In this document: positions 8,563-18,074 of the stretch, in pieces
How positions within the stretch are numbered: position 1 is the stretch's first letter
Layout of the letters: every line of letters starts with the position of its first letter
Assembly (NCBI RefSeq): GCF_004402045.1
Contig: NZ_SOMG01000016.1
Span: 124,001 to 188,000 of the forward strand
Length of the DNA stretch: 64,000 nucleotides
Origin: Lelliottia nimipressuralis
Lineage (GTDB): Bacteria; Pseudomonadota; Gammaproteobacteria; Enterobacterales; Enterobacteriaceae
Direction: 5' to 3'
Position numbers and translations under genes: made by a program
Notes under the pieces: generated by a model
What the model was told of the DNA's origin: nothing
What the model saw: the letters and a program-made list of their open reading frames with translations, nothing else
Database searches by the model: none

Positions 8563-9819
8563 TCAATGCGCGACTGGCTGTGCACCATTCGGCACGCGAA
8601 CATGCTTGTACTTGAACAGCGCGATAAACGCGAAGAACAGCACCAGCGAGTACGCGGCGAAGATCAGCCACACAGGCTGCCAGTTGGTGATGCCGTTGGT
8701 GGTGTACATCTCAACCACTTTACCGCTCACCACACCGCCCAGAATACAGCCGAAGCCGTTGGTCATCATCAGGAACATACCCTGTGCACTGGCGCGGATT
8801 TCAGGCTTCACTTCTTTTTCTACAAACACGGAACCCGAGATGTTGAAGAAGTCGAAGGCGCAGCCGTAAACAATCATCGACAGAACCAGCAGCACGGTGC
8901 CGAACGGGCTTGGGTCGCCGTAGGCGAACAGACCGAAGCGCAACATCCATGCCGCGATACTGATCAGCATGACGTTCTTGATGCCGTAGCGGCTCAGGAA
9001 GAACGGGATGGTCAGGATGAACAGCGTCTCAGAGATCTGAGAGATGGACATCATCACCGACGCGTGCTCAACAATAAAGCTTCCGGTAAACAGCGGGTTG
9101 TTATCGAAGCTGTGCAGGAAGGTATTGCCGAACATGTTGGTGATCTGCAGTTCCGCGCCCAGCAGCATGGAGAAGATAAAGAAGATCGCCATGCGTTTGT
9201 TTTTGAACAATGCGAACGCATCCAGACCGAGCATTGAACTCCAGCTCTGGTTCTTCTGCTGGTTAGAAACCGGAATGTGCGGCAGCGTCAGGGTGAACAA
9301 TGCCAGTACCACAGAGAGCGCTGCGCCGATGTAGAGCTGCATGTGGCTCAGTTCAAAGCCCGCGAAGCTCACGCCCCACATCGCCATGATAAAGCCGATG
9401 GTGCCCCAGATACGGATTGGCGGGAAGTCAGTCACGATATCCATTCCCGCAGACTTGATGCGGTGGTAGGAGATGGTGTTGATCAGGCCAAGCGTTGGCA
9501 TGTAGGCCAGCGAGTTAAGCAGGATCACCATGAACATCGCCCCCGGCGTGGTCACCTGGGCTGCCATAAACAGCGTCCCCGCGCCTACCAGATGGCAAAG
9601 CATGTACAGCCATTTCGCACTTAACCATTTATCCGCCACGATCCCCAGCAGCGTTGGCATGAAGACAGCCGCAATACCGAGCGAGCTGTATACGGCACCG
9701 ATTGACGCACCATCGAACTTGAGCGTCACAAACATATAGGAGCCGAGTGTGGTTAGCCAGCTACCCCACAGGCAGAACTGCAGAAACGACAAGATTTTAA
9801 GCTGCAGCTTAAGGTTCAT
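8563..9819 (-). CDS. nupG: nucleoside permease NupG (H+ symporter)
   Basis: Inner-membrane nucleoside:H+ symporter of the MFS family, transporting purine and pyrimidine nucleosides. The protein starting MNLKLQLKILSFLQF is 418 residues, the same length as E. coli NupG, which it closely matches from end to end. An in-frame ATG 40 codons further upstream was rejected because those residues have no counterpart. About twelve membrane helices are visible; TDFPPIRIWGTIGF near 130-145 and FDFFNISGSVFVEKE near 325-340 are well conserved. Control sites lie upstream at 9882-9979. Confidence 0.97.
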   Translation of the reverse strand: MNLKLQLKILSFLQFCLWGSWLTTLGSYMFVTLKFDGASIGAVYSSLGIAAVFMPTLLGIVADKWLSAKWLYMLCHLVGAGTLFMAAQVTTPGAMFMVILLNSLAYMPTLGLINTISYHRIKSAGMDIVTDFPPIRIWGTIGFIMAMWGVSFAGFELSHMQLYIGAALSVVLALFTLTLPHIPVSNQQKNQSWSSMLGLDAFALFKNKRMAIFFIFSMLLGAELQITNMFGNTFLHSFDNNPLFTGSFIVEHASVMMSISQISETLFILTIPFFLSRYGIKNVMLISIAAWMLRFGLFAYGDPSPFGTVLLVLSMIVYGCAFDFFNISGSVFVEKEVKPEIRASAQGMFLMMTNGFGCILGGVVSGKVVEMYTTNGITNWQPVWLIFAAYSLVLFFAFIALFKYKHVRVPNGAQPVAH

Positions 9820-9881
9820 GTTACTTTCCTCACAAGTGAGCGGGAGATATGTTGTTTTGGGAACATTCAGGGTTGTTATTT

Positions 9882-9979
9882 GATGCAATTCTATCAGTTG
9901 GCAACGATATGTTTTGTTACCTCCCGCAAAAAAATGCAATCCACATTAATTTGCAGTTTGGATTGTGATGCAAATAACA
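9882..9979 (-). promoter_or_regulatory. nupG control region: CRP-like site and three CytR-like octamers
   Basis: Three copies of an octamer, gatgcaat (9882-9889), aatgcaat (9933-9940) and gatgcaaa (9967-9974), read ATTGCATC, ATTGCATT and TTTGCATC on the nupG strand. These resemble the CytR half-site GTTGCATT. A CRP-like site tgtga-N6-taaca overlaps the last one at 9964-9979. E. coli nupG is controlled by CRP, CytR and DeoR, which fits. Confidence 0.55.
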
Positions 9980-10012
9980 TTTTCGTATGGGTGGGGATGG
10001 GTGTGGCCTGAT

Positions 10013-10046
10013 GCCCTCACCCTGACCCTCTCCCACGGGGAGAGGG
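10013..10046. repeat. dispersed palindromic repeat (ccctcacc...ccctctccc...gggagaggg type), copy 1
   Basis: One of five copies in the window (others near 14570, 29006, 41072 and 55782). The core is ccctctccc followed by a short loop and gggagaggg, with a ccctcacccta-like arm outside. This copy lies after the 3' end of mltC. It is unlike the REP units; it may belong to the boxC type of enteric repeat, which I could not verify. Confidence 0.7.
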
Positions 10047-10054
10047 AAAGCAGA

Positions 10055-10081
10055 ACACCTTCTCCTTGCAGGAGAAGGTGT
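10055..10081 (-). terminator. hairpin after mltC
   Basis: A perfect 11-bp stem, acaccttctcc / ggagaaggtgt, with a five-base loop, lies 6 bases beyond the mltC stop on the minus strand. There is no clear T-run, so it may act as a message 3' end or Rho-assisted stop rather than a classic intrinsic terminator. Confidence 0.45.
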
Positions 10082-10086
10082 GTTGA

Positions 10087-11190
<1,104 letters not shown>

Positions 11191-11205
11191 TTAGTCGTTG
11201 CTTTC

Positions 11206-11231
11206 GCCGGGTAAGCGCAGCGCCACCCGGC
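11206..11231. repeat. single REP unit between yggX and mltC
   Basis: gccgggtaagcgcagcgcc followed by acccggc forms one REP palindrome 15 bases after the yggX stop, in the gap before mltC. Confidence 0.75.
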
Positions 11232-11246
11232 AACAGCGGCGCGATA

Positions 11247-11519
11247 TTATTTTTCCGGCGGCGTATAGCCTTCGATGTGCACGTCTTTGCCTTCGAACAG
11301 GAAGCTCACCATCTCCTGCTCCAGCAGTTTGCGATGTTCCGGGTTCATCATGCTGAGTTTCTTCTCGTTGATCAGCATGGTCTGCTTTTTCTGCCACTGT
11401 CCCCAGGCTTCTTTGGAGATTTCGTTATAAATGCGTTTACCCAGGTCGCCCGGATAAAGCTGGAAATCCTGGCCTTCAGCGTCACGCTGCAGGAAAGTAC
11501 AAAAAATCGTTCTGGCCAT
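11247..11519 (-). CDS. yggX: probable Fe(2+)-trafficking protein YggX
   Basis: Small cytoplasmic protein linked to iron handling and protection of Fe-S clusters from oxidation; in E. coli it is part of the SoxRS response. The 90 residues match E. coli YggX along their whole length: [18 protein letters not shown] with the conserved Cys7, [16 protein letters not shown] and [11 protein letters not shown]. The start at 11519 (MARTIF) was preferred over an ATG two codons earlier to fit the family. It follows mutY by 25 bases on the same strand; MutY is an Fe-S enzyme, so the pairing is functional. Confidence 0.96.
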   Translation of the reverse strand: MARTIFCTFLQRDAEGQDFQLYPGDLGKRIYNEISKEAWGQWQKKQTMLINEKKLSMMNPEHRKLLEQEMVSFLFEGKDVHIEGYTPPEK

Positions 11520-11544
11520 ACTCATTCCTCTTTTTTAGCCGATG

Positions 11545-12597
11545 CTAAACCATTGCACCGGCACGTAATTGCTGTAACAGGCGCTCCACGGGAGCCGCCA
11601 GTCCGACTGATGGCGGTTGCGCTAAGTTATACCAGAGAGCAGTGCCTTCATCCATGCACGAGGTGAATGAGGACACGGGAAGCCACATCGGCACAATATC
11701 CAGGTGGAAATGGCTGAAGGTGTGGCGAAACGCGGTCAGCTGCGTCAGGTTATCGGCAGCAATCCCGCGTGATTTAAGCCATTCACGCAGCAGCGCTTCA
11801 TTTTCAAACTGTGGGAAGCAGTATAGACCGCCCCACAGACCGCTCGGTGGACGCTGGGCCAGGAAGACGTCGTCGCCGTGCTGCATCAGCAGCATATAGC
11901 CGGTGCGCTCGGGCAGCGTCTGCTTGGGTTTCTTACCCGGATACTGCGCCCACGAATGGTTGGCATACGCCATGCAGAGATTATTCACCGGGCAGAGTTC
12001 GCATTTTGGTTTTGAGCGCGTGCAGACCATCGCGCCGAGGTCCATCATCGCCTGATTAAAACGCTCCACGCCGTTGGCTGGGGTGACGTCTTCACTGATC
12101 TCCCAAAGACGTTTTTCAACGTCCTTCTTCCCCGGCCAGCCGTCGACGGCATAGCAGCGTGCCAGCACGCGCTTAACGTTGCCGTCGAGGATCGGGAAAT
12201 GTTTGCCTAAAGACAGAGAGAGAATGGCGCCCGCGGTTGAACGCCCGACGCCGGGTAAATCCGCCACTTCGTCGAAGGTTTCCGGGAATTTACCGTTGTG
12301 GCGCGTCGCGACCTGCTGTGCGGCTTTGTGCAAATTACGCGCGCGGGCGTAGTAGCCAAGCCCGGTCCACAGGTGCAGCACCTCGTCCAGCGGCGCGTTG
12401 GCCAGATCGGTCACCGTCGGGAAGCGTGCCATAAAACGCTCAAAGTAAGGGATCACCGTGGCGACCTGCGTTTGTTGCAACATCACTTCGGAGAGCCATA
12501 CTTTGTAAGGCGTTTTTTCAATTTGCCAGGGCAGGGTTTTACGCCCGTATTTGTCGTACCAGTCCAGCACCTGGGCTGAAAATTGAGAGGCTTGCAT
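11545..12597 (-). CDS. mutY: adenine DNA glycosylase MutY
   Basis: Removes adenine mispaired with 8-oxoguanine. It has 350 residues, as in E. coli. The order is HhH-GPD domain with [15 protein letters not shown] near 33-47 (catalytic Glu near 37), the HhH loop [13 protein letters not shown] near 113-125 with the catalytic Asp in [14 protein letters not shown] near 138, the 4Fe-4S ligands in [17 protein letters not shown] (spacing C-x6-C-x2-C-x5-C) near 192-208, then a C-terminal NUDIX-like 8-oxoG recognition domain ([20 protein letters not shown]). The start at 12597 (MQASQF) matches E. coli; an ATG two codons upstream is less likely. Confidence 0.97.
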   Translation of the reverse strand: MQASQFSAQVLDWYDKYGRKTLPWQIEKTPYKVWLSEVMLQQTQVATVIPYFERFMARFPTVTDLANAPLDEVLHLWTGLGYYARARNLHKAAQQVATRHNGKFPETFDEVADLPGVGRSTAGAILSLSLGKHFPILDGNVKRVLARCYAVDGWPGKKDVEKRLWEISEDVTPANGVERFNQAMMDLGAMVCTRSKPKCELCPVNNLCMAYANHSWAQYPGKKPKQTLPERTGYMLLMQHGDDVFLAQRPPSGLWGGLYCFPQFENEALLREWLKSRGIAADNLTQLTAFRHTFSHFHLDIVPMWLPVSSFTSCMDEGTALWYNLAQPPSVGLAAPVERLLQQLRAGAMV

Positions 12598-12741
12598 GGT
12601 CATCGATTCGTATAATCAGGGACGCCGATTGCAGCACAGCGTCAATCTGCTGTAAACCGGATCTTTCCCATGCTTGCATAGAAGCCTTAACTTTGGATAA
12701 TGCCCGTTTCCCGAACATTCTCACAAGCAGACAACTCTTTT

Positions 12742-13461
12742 ATGAAAAACGACGTCATTTCACCGGAATTTGATGAAAACGGTCGCCCGCTGCGCCGTAT
12801 TCGCAGCTTTGTCCGCCGTCAGGGCCGCCTGACAAAAGGGCAGCAACATGCGCTGGACAACTACTGGCCGGTGATGGGCGTTGAGTTCAGCGAGCAGCCT
12901 CTGGACTTTACTGAACTGTTTGGTCGCGAGGCGCCAGTCACGCTGGAAATCGGCTTTGGTATGGGCACCTCGCTGGTGGCCATGGCGAAAGCCCGCCCGG
13001 AGCAGAACTTCCTCGGTATCGAAGTACACTCCCCGGGCGTGGGTGCATGCCTGGCAACGGCCCATGAAGAGGGCGTTGAGAACCTGCGCGTGATGTGTCA
13101 CGACGCGGTGGAAGTGCTGCATAAAATGATTCCTGACAATTCTTTAACCATGGTTCAGCTCTTTTTCCCTGACCCGTGGCACAAAGCACGTCATAATAAA
13201 CGCCGTATCGTTCAGGCGCCGTTTGCTGAGCTGGTAAAAAGTAAGCTGAAGCTGGGCGGTGTCTTCCATATGGCGACCGACTGGGAACCGTATGCGGAAC
13301 ATATGCTGGAAGTGATGTCGTCTCTGGATGGTTACAAAAACCAGTCTGCCAGCAACGACTACGTACCGCGTCCGGAATCGCGTCCGGTAACGAAATTTGA
13401 ACAGCGTGGCCATCGTCTTGGTCACGGTGTATGGGACTTAATGTTCGAGAGGGTGAAATAA
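12742..13461 (+). CDS. trmB: tRNA (guanine-N7)-methyltransferase
   Basis: SAM-dependent enzyme making m7G46 in tRNA variable loops. It has 239 residues, the E. coli length. The SAM-binding motif is [14 protein letters not shown] near residues 70-83; [15 protein letters not shown] follows, and [19 protein letters not shown] near 141-159 is the TrmB signature. The ATG at 12742 was chosen over the in-frame ATG at 12700 on length. It is divergent from mutY and overlaps yggL by one base (TAATG). Confidence 0.97.
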   Translation: MKNDVISPEFDENGRPLRRIRSFVRRQGRLTKGQQHALDNYWPVMGVEFSEQPLDFTELFGREAPVTLEIGFGMGTSLVAMAKARPEQNFLGIEVHSPGVGACLATAHEEGVENLRVMCHDAVEVLHKMIPDNSLTMVQLFFPDPWHKARHNKRRIVQAPFAELVKSKLKLGGVFHMATDWEPYAEHMLEVMSSLDGYKNQSASNDYVPRPESRPVTKFEQRGHRLGHGVWDLMFERVK

Positions 13462-13787
13462 TGGCAAAGAATCGTAGCCGTCGTCTGCGTAAAAAAATGC
13501 ATATCGAAGAATTCCAGGAAGTGGGTTTCTCCGTAGCGTGGCGTTTCCCGGAAGGCACCAGCGTAGAACAGATCGATCAGGAAGTAGATGCGTTCATCAA
13601 TGACGTGATCGAACCCAACAAGCTGGCCTTCGACGGTAGCGGCTACCTGGCATGGGAAGGTCTGATCTGCACCCAGGAAGTGGGTAAATGCACCGAAGAA
13701 CATCAGGCTCTGGTACGTAAATGGCTTGAAGACCGCAAGCTGGAAGATGTCCGCGTCAGCGAACTTTTCGACGTTTGGTGGGACTAA
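13461..13787 (+). CDS. yggL: DUF469 family protein YggL
   Basis: A 108-residue protein identical in length and nearly so in sequence to E. coli YggL. It starts with a basic stretch [20 protein letters not shown] and then has an acidic, mixed alpha/beta body ending in FDVWWD. The family is called DUF469; E. coli YggL has been linked to the 50S ribosomal subunit, consistent with the basic N-terminus, but the sequence does not show its job. Its start overlaps the trmB stop by one base, so the two are translated together. Confidence 0.95.
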   Translation: MAKNRSRRLRKKMHIEEFQEVGFSVAWRFPEGTSVEQIDQEVDAFINDVIEPNKLAFDGSGYLAWEGLICTQEVGKCTEEHQALVRKWLEDRKLEDVRVSELFDVWWD

Positions 13788-13799
13788 TTAAGAAGCCAA

Positions 13800-13825
13800 G
13801 GGCCAGCATTAGCTGGCCCATTTTG
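13800..13825 (+). terminator. hairpin between yggL and yggN
   Basis: Stem gggccagc / gctggccc with a four-base loop at 13800-13819, followed by atttt. It lies 13 bases after yggL and 25 bases before yggN, so it may reduce read-through between them. Confidence 0.6.
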
Positions 13826-13843
13826 TCTGAGGGAGTGTTTAAG

Positions 13844-14560
13844 ATGCGCAAAACGTTGCTGGCCGTTGCTTTGATGGCTACCGGATTCACCGCCCATGCG
13901 GAGTATAAATGTAGCGTGACTCCGCGTGATGACGTGGTGTTAAGCCCGCAAACCGTGCAGGTTAAAGGCGAGAACGGCAATCTGGTGATTACGCCGGAAG
14001 GGAATGTCACCTTTAACGGCAAGCAGTACAACCTGACTGCCGCACAGCGTGAGCAGGCGAAAGACTACCAGGCCGATTTGCGTACCGCGCTGCCGTGGAT
14101 TAACGACGGCGCACTGACGCGCGTTGAGAAAAGCCGTGTGGCGCTGGACAAGATCATTACCAAAGAGGTAGGTGAGAGCAGCAATATGCGCACCCGCCTG
14201 ACCAAGCTCGATAAGCAGCTCAAAGAGCAGATGAACCGGATTATCGAAACGCGTACCGACGGCCTGACGTTCCACTACAAAGCGATTGATCAGGTCCGTG
14301 CTGACGGGCAGCAGCTGGTGAACCAGGCGATGGGCGGTATCCTGCAGGACAGCATCAACGAGATGGGCGCCAAAGCGGTACTGAAAGGCGGTGGTAACCC
14401 GCTTCAGGGCGTGCTGGGCAGTCTGGGTGGCCTGCAGACCTCCATTCAGAACGAGTGGAAGAACCAGGAAGATGATTTCCAGAAGTTCGGCAAAGACGTG
14501 TGTAAACGCGTGGTGTCGCTGGAAGACAGCAGGAAGGCGCTGGTGGGGACGCTGAAGTAA
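13844..14560 (+). CDS. yggN: DUF2884 family periplasmic protein YggN
   Basis: A 238-residue protein with a clear signal peptide (MRKTLLAVALMATGFTAHA, cleavage expected before EYKC) and a body with two cysteines (near 23 and at FGKDVCKRV near 221), possibly a disulfide in the periplasm. The central part is rich in charged helices (ITKEVGESSNMRTRLTKLDK). It matches E. coli YggN; the function is not known. The ATG at 13844 follows a gagggag ribosome site. In E. coli ansB and yggM follow; here hemW comes next. Confidence 0.93.
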   Translation: MRKTLLAVALMATGFTAHAEYKCSVTPRDDVVLSPQTVQVKGENGNLVITPEGNVTFNGKQYNLTAAQREQAKDYQADLRTALPWINDGALTRVEKSRVALDKIITKEVGESSNMRTRLTKLDKQLKEQMNRIIETRTDGLTFHYKAIDQVRADGQQLVNQAMGGILQDSINEMGAKAVLKGGGNPLQGVLGSLGGLQTSIQNEWKNQEDDFQKFGKDVCKRVVSLEDSRKALVGTLK

Positions 14561-14569
14561 TTAACTTCA

Positions 14570-14607
14570 CCCCTCATCCTAACCCTCTCCCTTTCAGGGA
14601 GAGGGTA
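14570..14607. repeat. dispersed palindromic repeat, copy 2
   Basis: cccctcatcctaaccctctccc, loop tttca, gggagagggt. It starts 9 bases after the yggN stop and is contiguous with the DUF559 remnant on the minus strand, which reads through it as PLPERERVRMRGE. Confidence 0.75.
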
Positions 14608-14616
14608 GCAGCCTTT

Positions 14617-14703
14617 GCAGTGTTTCAAGGATTTTTCTAACACCCCTTCTTCGTTATTCCAGAGCTCGTTGTTCCAGAATCGAATGACATACCAGCCTTT
14701 CCC
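14617..14703 (-). pseudogene. C-terminal remnant of a DUF559 (endonuclease-like) gene
   Basis: Reading the minus strand from 14700 gives KGWYVIRFWNNELWNNEEGV, then LEKSLKHC. This closely resembles the C-terminal end of DUF559 proteins (pattern GY.V.RFWNNEV..N.EGVLE.I), a Vsr/restriction-endonuclease-like family. A TGA in the same frame at about 14706 cuts it off upstream and no N-terminal domain is present, so it is a fragment of roughly 28 codons. It lies between the 3' ends of yggN and hemW and runs directly into palindromic repeat copy 2. Confidence 0.6.
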
Positions 14704-14742
14704 TCAGCCGGCAGGACGGGATGCGAAATCCTGAATCAGCCT

Positions 14743-15885
14743 TCAGGAATCTTCTGCGAGGAACAGCTCAAGAAGGGAGTTTAAGAACAGTTTGCCGTGC
14801 TCGGTAATCTGCCAGTATTCCTCACATTCCGTGAGATACCCCTGCACCAGCGCTTCGTCAATTTGTGGACGAATCACTGACTCCGGCAGCCCGGTGTATC
14901 GCGCAAACTCTGCACGGGGTGCAGCTTCCAGCAGGCGGAAGCGGTTCATAAAGAACTCAAACGGCTTATCCGCCGCCTCTACGTCATGCTGACGTTCAAG
15001 ATAACGGCCTTCCATATACCCGCGCGGATGGCGAGTCTTAGCCGTGCGCAGAATGCGCCCTTCCGGGAAAGTCACTTTACCGTGCGCGCCGCAGCCAATC
15101 CCCAGATAGTCGCCAAACCGCCAGTAGTTCAGGTTATGCTGACACTGGTAGCCCGGCTTCGCGTAGGCCGACGTTTCATACTGCTGATAGCCCGCCGCGG
15201 TTAACAGCTGGTGGCCCTGCTCGAAGATATCCCACAGCGCGTCGTCATCTGGCAGCACCGGAGGACGGGAGCCGAACAGCGTGTTTGGCTCGATGGTGAG
15301 CTGGTACCACGAAAGGTGCGGCGGATTCAGCGCAATCGCCTGACGCAGATCGTCCAGCGCCTCTTCCAGCGACTGGTCAGGCAGACCGTGCATGAGATCG
15401 AGGTTAAAGCTGCGCAGACCCAGCCCTGTTGCCAGATTTGCCGCACGCTTCGCCTCTTCCGGGCCGTGAATACGCCCCAGACGTTTTAACTTCGGCTCGC
15501 TAAAGCTCTGTACGCCGATGGAAATCCGGTTCACGCCCGCACGCTGATAATCGACAAAACGGTCGGCCTCAACGGTACCGGGGTTGGCTTCCATCGTAAT
15601 TTCAGCATCCGCTGCCAGGTTCAGACGTGCACGCACGCCGTCCAGCAGCGTCTGCATCGCCGGGCCAGACAGCAGGCTCGGCGTACCGCCACCAATGAAA
15701 ATAGTCTTAACTTCACGTCCCTGTGCGTAAGGTACATCGGCATCCAGGTCGGCCAGCAGATGCGCAACGTAATCATCGTGCGGCACTTCACCTTTCAGCG
15801 CGTGCGAGTTGAAATCGCAGTACGGGCATTTCTGCACGCACCACGGGATGTGAATATACAGACTCAGGGGTGGCAAATTAGCCAT
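14743..15885 (-). CDS. hemW: heme chaperone HemW (radical SAM)
   Basis: Cytoplasmic radical-SAM relative of coproporphyrinogen dehydrogenase that binds heme and is thought to deliver it to membrane proteins. At 380 residues it is near the E. coli length of 378. The 4Fe-4S motif is CVQKCPYC near residues 16-23, i.e. CxxxCxxC. HemW lacks the fourth cysteine that HemN has. Other blocks are [23 protein letters not shown] and [17 protein letters not shown]. It overlaps the end of rdgB by 8 bases and is last in the yggS-yggT-yggU-rdgB-hemW cluster. Confidence 0.97.
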   Translation of the reverse strand: MANLPPLSLYIHIPWCVQKCPYCDFNSHALKGEVPHDDYVAHLLADLDADVPYAQGREVKTIFIGGGTPSLLSGPAMQTLLDGVRARLNLAADAEITMEANPGTVEADRFVDYQRAGVNRISIGVQSFSEPKLKRLGRIHGPEEAKRAANLATGLGLRSFNLDLMHGLPDQSLEEALDDLRQAIALNPPHLSWYQLTIEPNTLFGSRPPVLPDDDALWDIFEQGHQLLTAAGYQQYETSAYAKPGYQCQHNLNYWRFGDYLGIGCGAHGKVTFPEGRILRTAKTRHPRGYMEGRYLERQHDVEAADKPFEFFMNRFRLLEAAPRAEFARYTGLPESVIRPQIDEALVQGYLTECEEYWQITEHGKLFLNSLLELFLAEDS

Positions 15886-16471
15886 TACGCAGTGCTTCCA
15901 GTAACAGTTTCAACGCGCGTCCACGGTGGGAAATCGCGCTTTTCTCTTCGCGGGTCAGTTCCGCAGCGGTTTTGCCCTCGGACGGGACATAGAAAATCGG
16001 GTCGTAGCCAAAGCCGCCGTTGCCTGCCGCTTCGCGGGTAATCACCCCCGGCCAGCTGCCGTGGCAGACGATGGGTGTTGGGTCTTCAGCGTGACGCATA
16101 TAGACCAGCACGCAGTGGAACTGCGCGGTACGCTGTTCGTCAGGCACGTCTTTCAGTGAGACAAGCAGCTTTTCCAGATTCTGCTGGTCGGTAGCGTCAA
16201 CGCCGGAATAGCGTGCAGAGTAAATCCCCGGCGCGCCGCCGAGAAAATCAACGGCCAGGCCGGAGTCGTCGGCAATCGCGGGCAGGCCCGTAATCTGCGC
16301 GGCATGGCGTGCTTTCAGGATCGCGTTTTCGATAAACGTTAGCCCCGTCTCTTCGGCGGAATCCACGCCAAGATCGGTCTGAGCGACCACGTCCAGCCCA
16401 AAATCATTTAATAGCGAGGCCAGCTCGCGCACTTTACCGGCGTTACCGGTCGCGAGAACAACTTTCTGCAT
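15878..16471 (-). CDS. rdgB: XTP/dITP pyrophosphatase (house-cleaning NTPase)
   Basis: Hydrolyses non-canonical purine triphosphates (dITP, XTP) to keep them out of DNA. It has 197 residues as in E. coli. Conserved blocks are [14 protein letters not shown] near 5-18, the substrate/metal segment [13 protein letters not shown] near 51-63, [22 protein letters not shown] near 67-88, and [10 protein letters not shown] near 153-162. It sits 3 bases after yggU and overlaps hemW. Confidence 0.97.
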   Translation of the reverse strand: MQKVVLATGNAGKVRELASLLNDFGLDVVAQTDLGVDSAEETGLTFIENAILKARHAAQITGLPAIADDSGLAVDFLGGAPGIYSARYSGVDATDQQNLEKLLVSLKDVPDEQRTAQFHCVLVYMRHAEDPTPIVCHGSWPGVITREAAGNGGFGYDPIFYVPSEGKTAAELTREEKSAISHRGRALKLLLEALRNG

Positions 16472-16474
16472 GGT

Positions 16475-16771
16475 TTAGTCCTGTTCTGTCAAAGCCGCGA
16501 CTTCCGTCGGGATCGATTGCGGGTTGAGGATTTTTACCTGTTTATGCCGCCCCAGCTCGCCTTTTTCAATGATGACCTGGCTTTTAGCCACGCGAAACTG
16601 TTTTGCCAGATATTTGGTCAGATGCGCGTTCGCCTGGCCGTCAACGGGTGGGGCAGTGATGGCGACTTTTAACTCGTCGCCATGCAGTCCAACAATACTG
16701 TCACGGCTGGCTTTCGGCTGAATATACAGCCGCAAAACCAGCCCGTCAGCGCAGGTGCTTACTGCACTCAT
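16475..16771 (-). CDS. yggU: UPF0235/DUF167 family protein YggU
   Basis: Small conserved cytoplasmic protein of unknown function, 98 residues. The DUF167 signature is visible: [19 protein letters not shown] near 15-33, then [20 protein letters not shown] and [13 protein letters not shown]. The ATG at 16771 (MSAVS) was chosen over one four codons upstream because it overlaps the yggT stop by four bases (ATGA) and matches the E. coli start. Confidence 0.94.
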   Translation of the reverse strand: MSAVSTCADGLVLRLYIQPKASRDSIVGLHGDELKVAITAPPVDGQANAHLTKYLAKQFRVAKSQVIIEKGELGRHKQVKILNPQSIPTEVAALTEQD

Positions 16772-17334
16772 AGCGCCATCCACAGCCCCGGCAGCAGCAT
16801 ATCGCCCGTGGACTGTAACAGCTCTGCGATCCCCATGTTGATCACATAGAGCAGCAGAACCAGGATCATCGGGGAAAAGTCGATACCGCCCATAGACGGG
16901 AGCAGGTTACGGATCGGACGCAGCAGCGGTTCGGCCAACTGAATCAATGCGTACTCCACCGGGCTGCGCCCCTGGCTGACCCAGCTCATGATGGCCATGA
17001 CCAGCAGCACCCAGAAAATCAGCAGACCGACGGTTTTGATCAGAATCAGGACGGCGGCTATCCAGATAATCGGCTGGAAGGTGATGACCATAAACAGCAC
17101 GATTGCTTTGATAACGCTCAGAATAAACGCCACCAGCAGAGACGAACTGTCGATGGGACCCATTGCCGGAATAATACGGCGCAACGGTCCGACAATAGGT
17201 TGCGTGATTTTCACGACAAACTGGGAGAACGGATTGTAAAAGTCACAGCGGGCCCACTGCATCCAGACGCGCAGCAAAAGCGCCATCGTATACAGCTCAA
17301 TGACCGTTGAGAGCAGGAAAGTCAACGTCTTCAT
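16768..17334 (-). CDS. yggT: YggT family inner-membrane protein
   Basis: Integral membrane protein of 188 residues made of two repeats of the YggT domain, each with a PxxxPLRxxxP-like motif: [22 protein letters not shown] near 43-64 and [22 protein letters not shown] near 132-153. About four to five hydrophobic helices surround them. The family is linked to osmotic shock and K+ uptake in E. coli and to envelope or division functions elsewhere; the exact role is not clear. It lies between yggS and yggU in one operon. Confidence 0.95.
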   Translation of the reverse strand: MKTLTFLLSTVIELYTMALLLRVWMQWARCDFYNPFSQFVVKITQPIVGPLRRIIPAMGPIDSSSLLVAFILSVIKAIVLFMVITFQPIIWIAAVLILIKTVGLLIFWVLLVMAIMSWVSQGRSPVEYALIQLAEPLLRPIRNLLPSMGGIDFSPMILVLLLYVINMGIAELLQSTGDMLLPGLWMAL

Positions 17335-17355
17335 GGCGTTCCTCAGGTTTCCTTA

Positions 17356-18057
17356 TTATTGGGTGTAGTCGCGCGCACCGAAAATGGCTGTACCGATGCG
17401 CACCATAGTGCTGCCTGCCGCGATGGCGGCTTCCATATCATCCGACATGCCCAGAGAAAGCGTGTCTACCGTGTCATAGCGCGCTTTAAGCGCCTCAAAT
17501 GCTACAGCCATTTGCTGTGCCACGGCAAACTGCCTTTCATAACTTGACTCAGGTGCCGGAATTGCCATCAGCCCGCGCAGGGTTAAGCGCGGCAGTGCGG
17601 CTACCTCTGCTGCCAGCGCATCCAGCTCGCTCAGCGCAATGCCGGACTTGCTGTTTTCGTCGCTGATGTTGACCTGAATCAGCACGTTAAGCGCAGGCAT
17701 CTCTGCCGGACGCTGGTCATTCAGGCGGGTAGCAATGCGCAGACGGTCAATGGTGTGGCACCAGTCGAAGTGCTCTGCCACCAGACGGCTTTTGTTCGAC
17801 TGCAGGGGACCAATAAAGTGCCACTGCAGACGGGTATTCCCCTGTTCCTGGAAGTAGCGAATTTTATCCACACCCTCCTGGACGTAGTTTTCACCAAACG
17901 CCCGCTGGCCAGCATCAATGGCTTCTGCGATGGCGCTCGCAGGCTTCGTTTTGCTGACTGCAAGTAACGTAATTTCTTCTGAAGCACGGCCGCAACGCGT
18001 TGCGGCGGCTGAGATTTTGTCCCGGACCTGTGCCAGGTTATGCGCAATGTCGTTCAT
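17356..18057 (-). CDS. yggS: YggS family pyridoxal phosphate homeostasis protein (PLPBP)
   Basis: Binds PLP without catalysis and keeps B6 vitamers and some amino-acid pools in balance. It has 233 residues and the alanine-racemase N-terminal barrel fold. The PLP lysine is in LLAVSKTKPA near residue 36, followed by FGENYVQEGVDKI near 54-66, WHFIGPLQSNK near 79-89, GLMAIP near 164 and LSLGMSDDMEAAI near 200-212. It is the first gene of the yggS-hemW cluster and is divergent from yggR, with 17 bases between the starts. Confidence 0.96.
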   Translation of the reverse strand: MNDIAHNLAQVRDKISAAATRCGRASEEITLLAVSKTKPASAIAEAIDAGQRAFGENYVQEGVDKIRYFQEQGNTRLQWHFIGPLQSNKSRLVAEHFDWCHTIDRLRIATRLNDQRPAEMPALNVLIQVNISDENSKSGIALSELDALAAEVAALPRLTLRGLMAIPAPESSYERQFAVAQQMAVAFEALKARYDTVDTLSLGMSDDMEAAIAAGSTMVRIGTAIFGARDYTQ

Positions 18058-18074
18058 TTTCCGAGGAGTAGTCT

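Noticed and set aside
14561-14742. Remnants of ansB or yggM between yggN and hemW, where E. coli has these genes
   Set aside because: The gap is only 182 bases and holds the palindromic repeat and the DUF559 fragment; nothing resembling asparaginase was seen.
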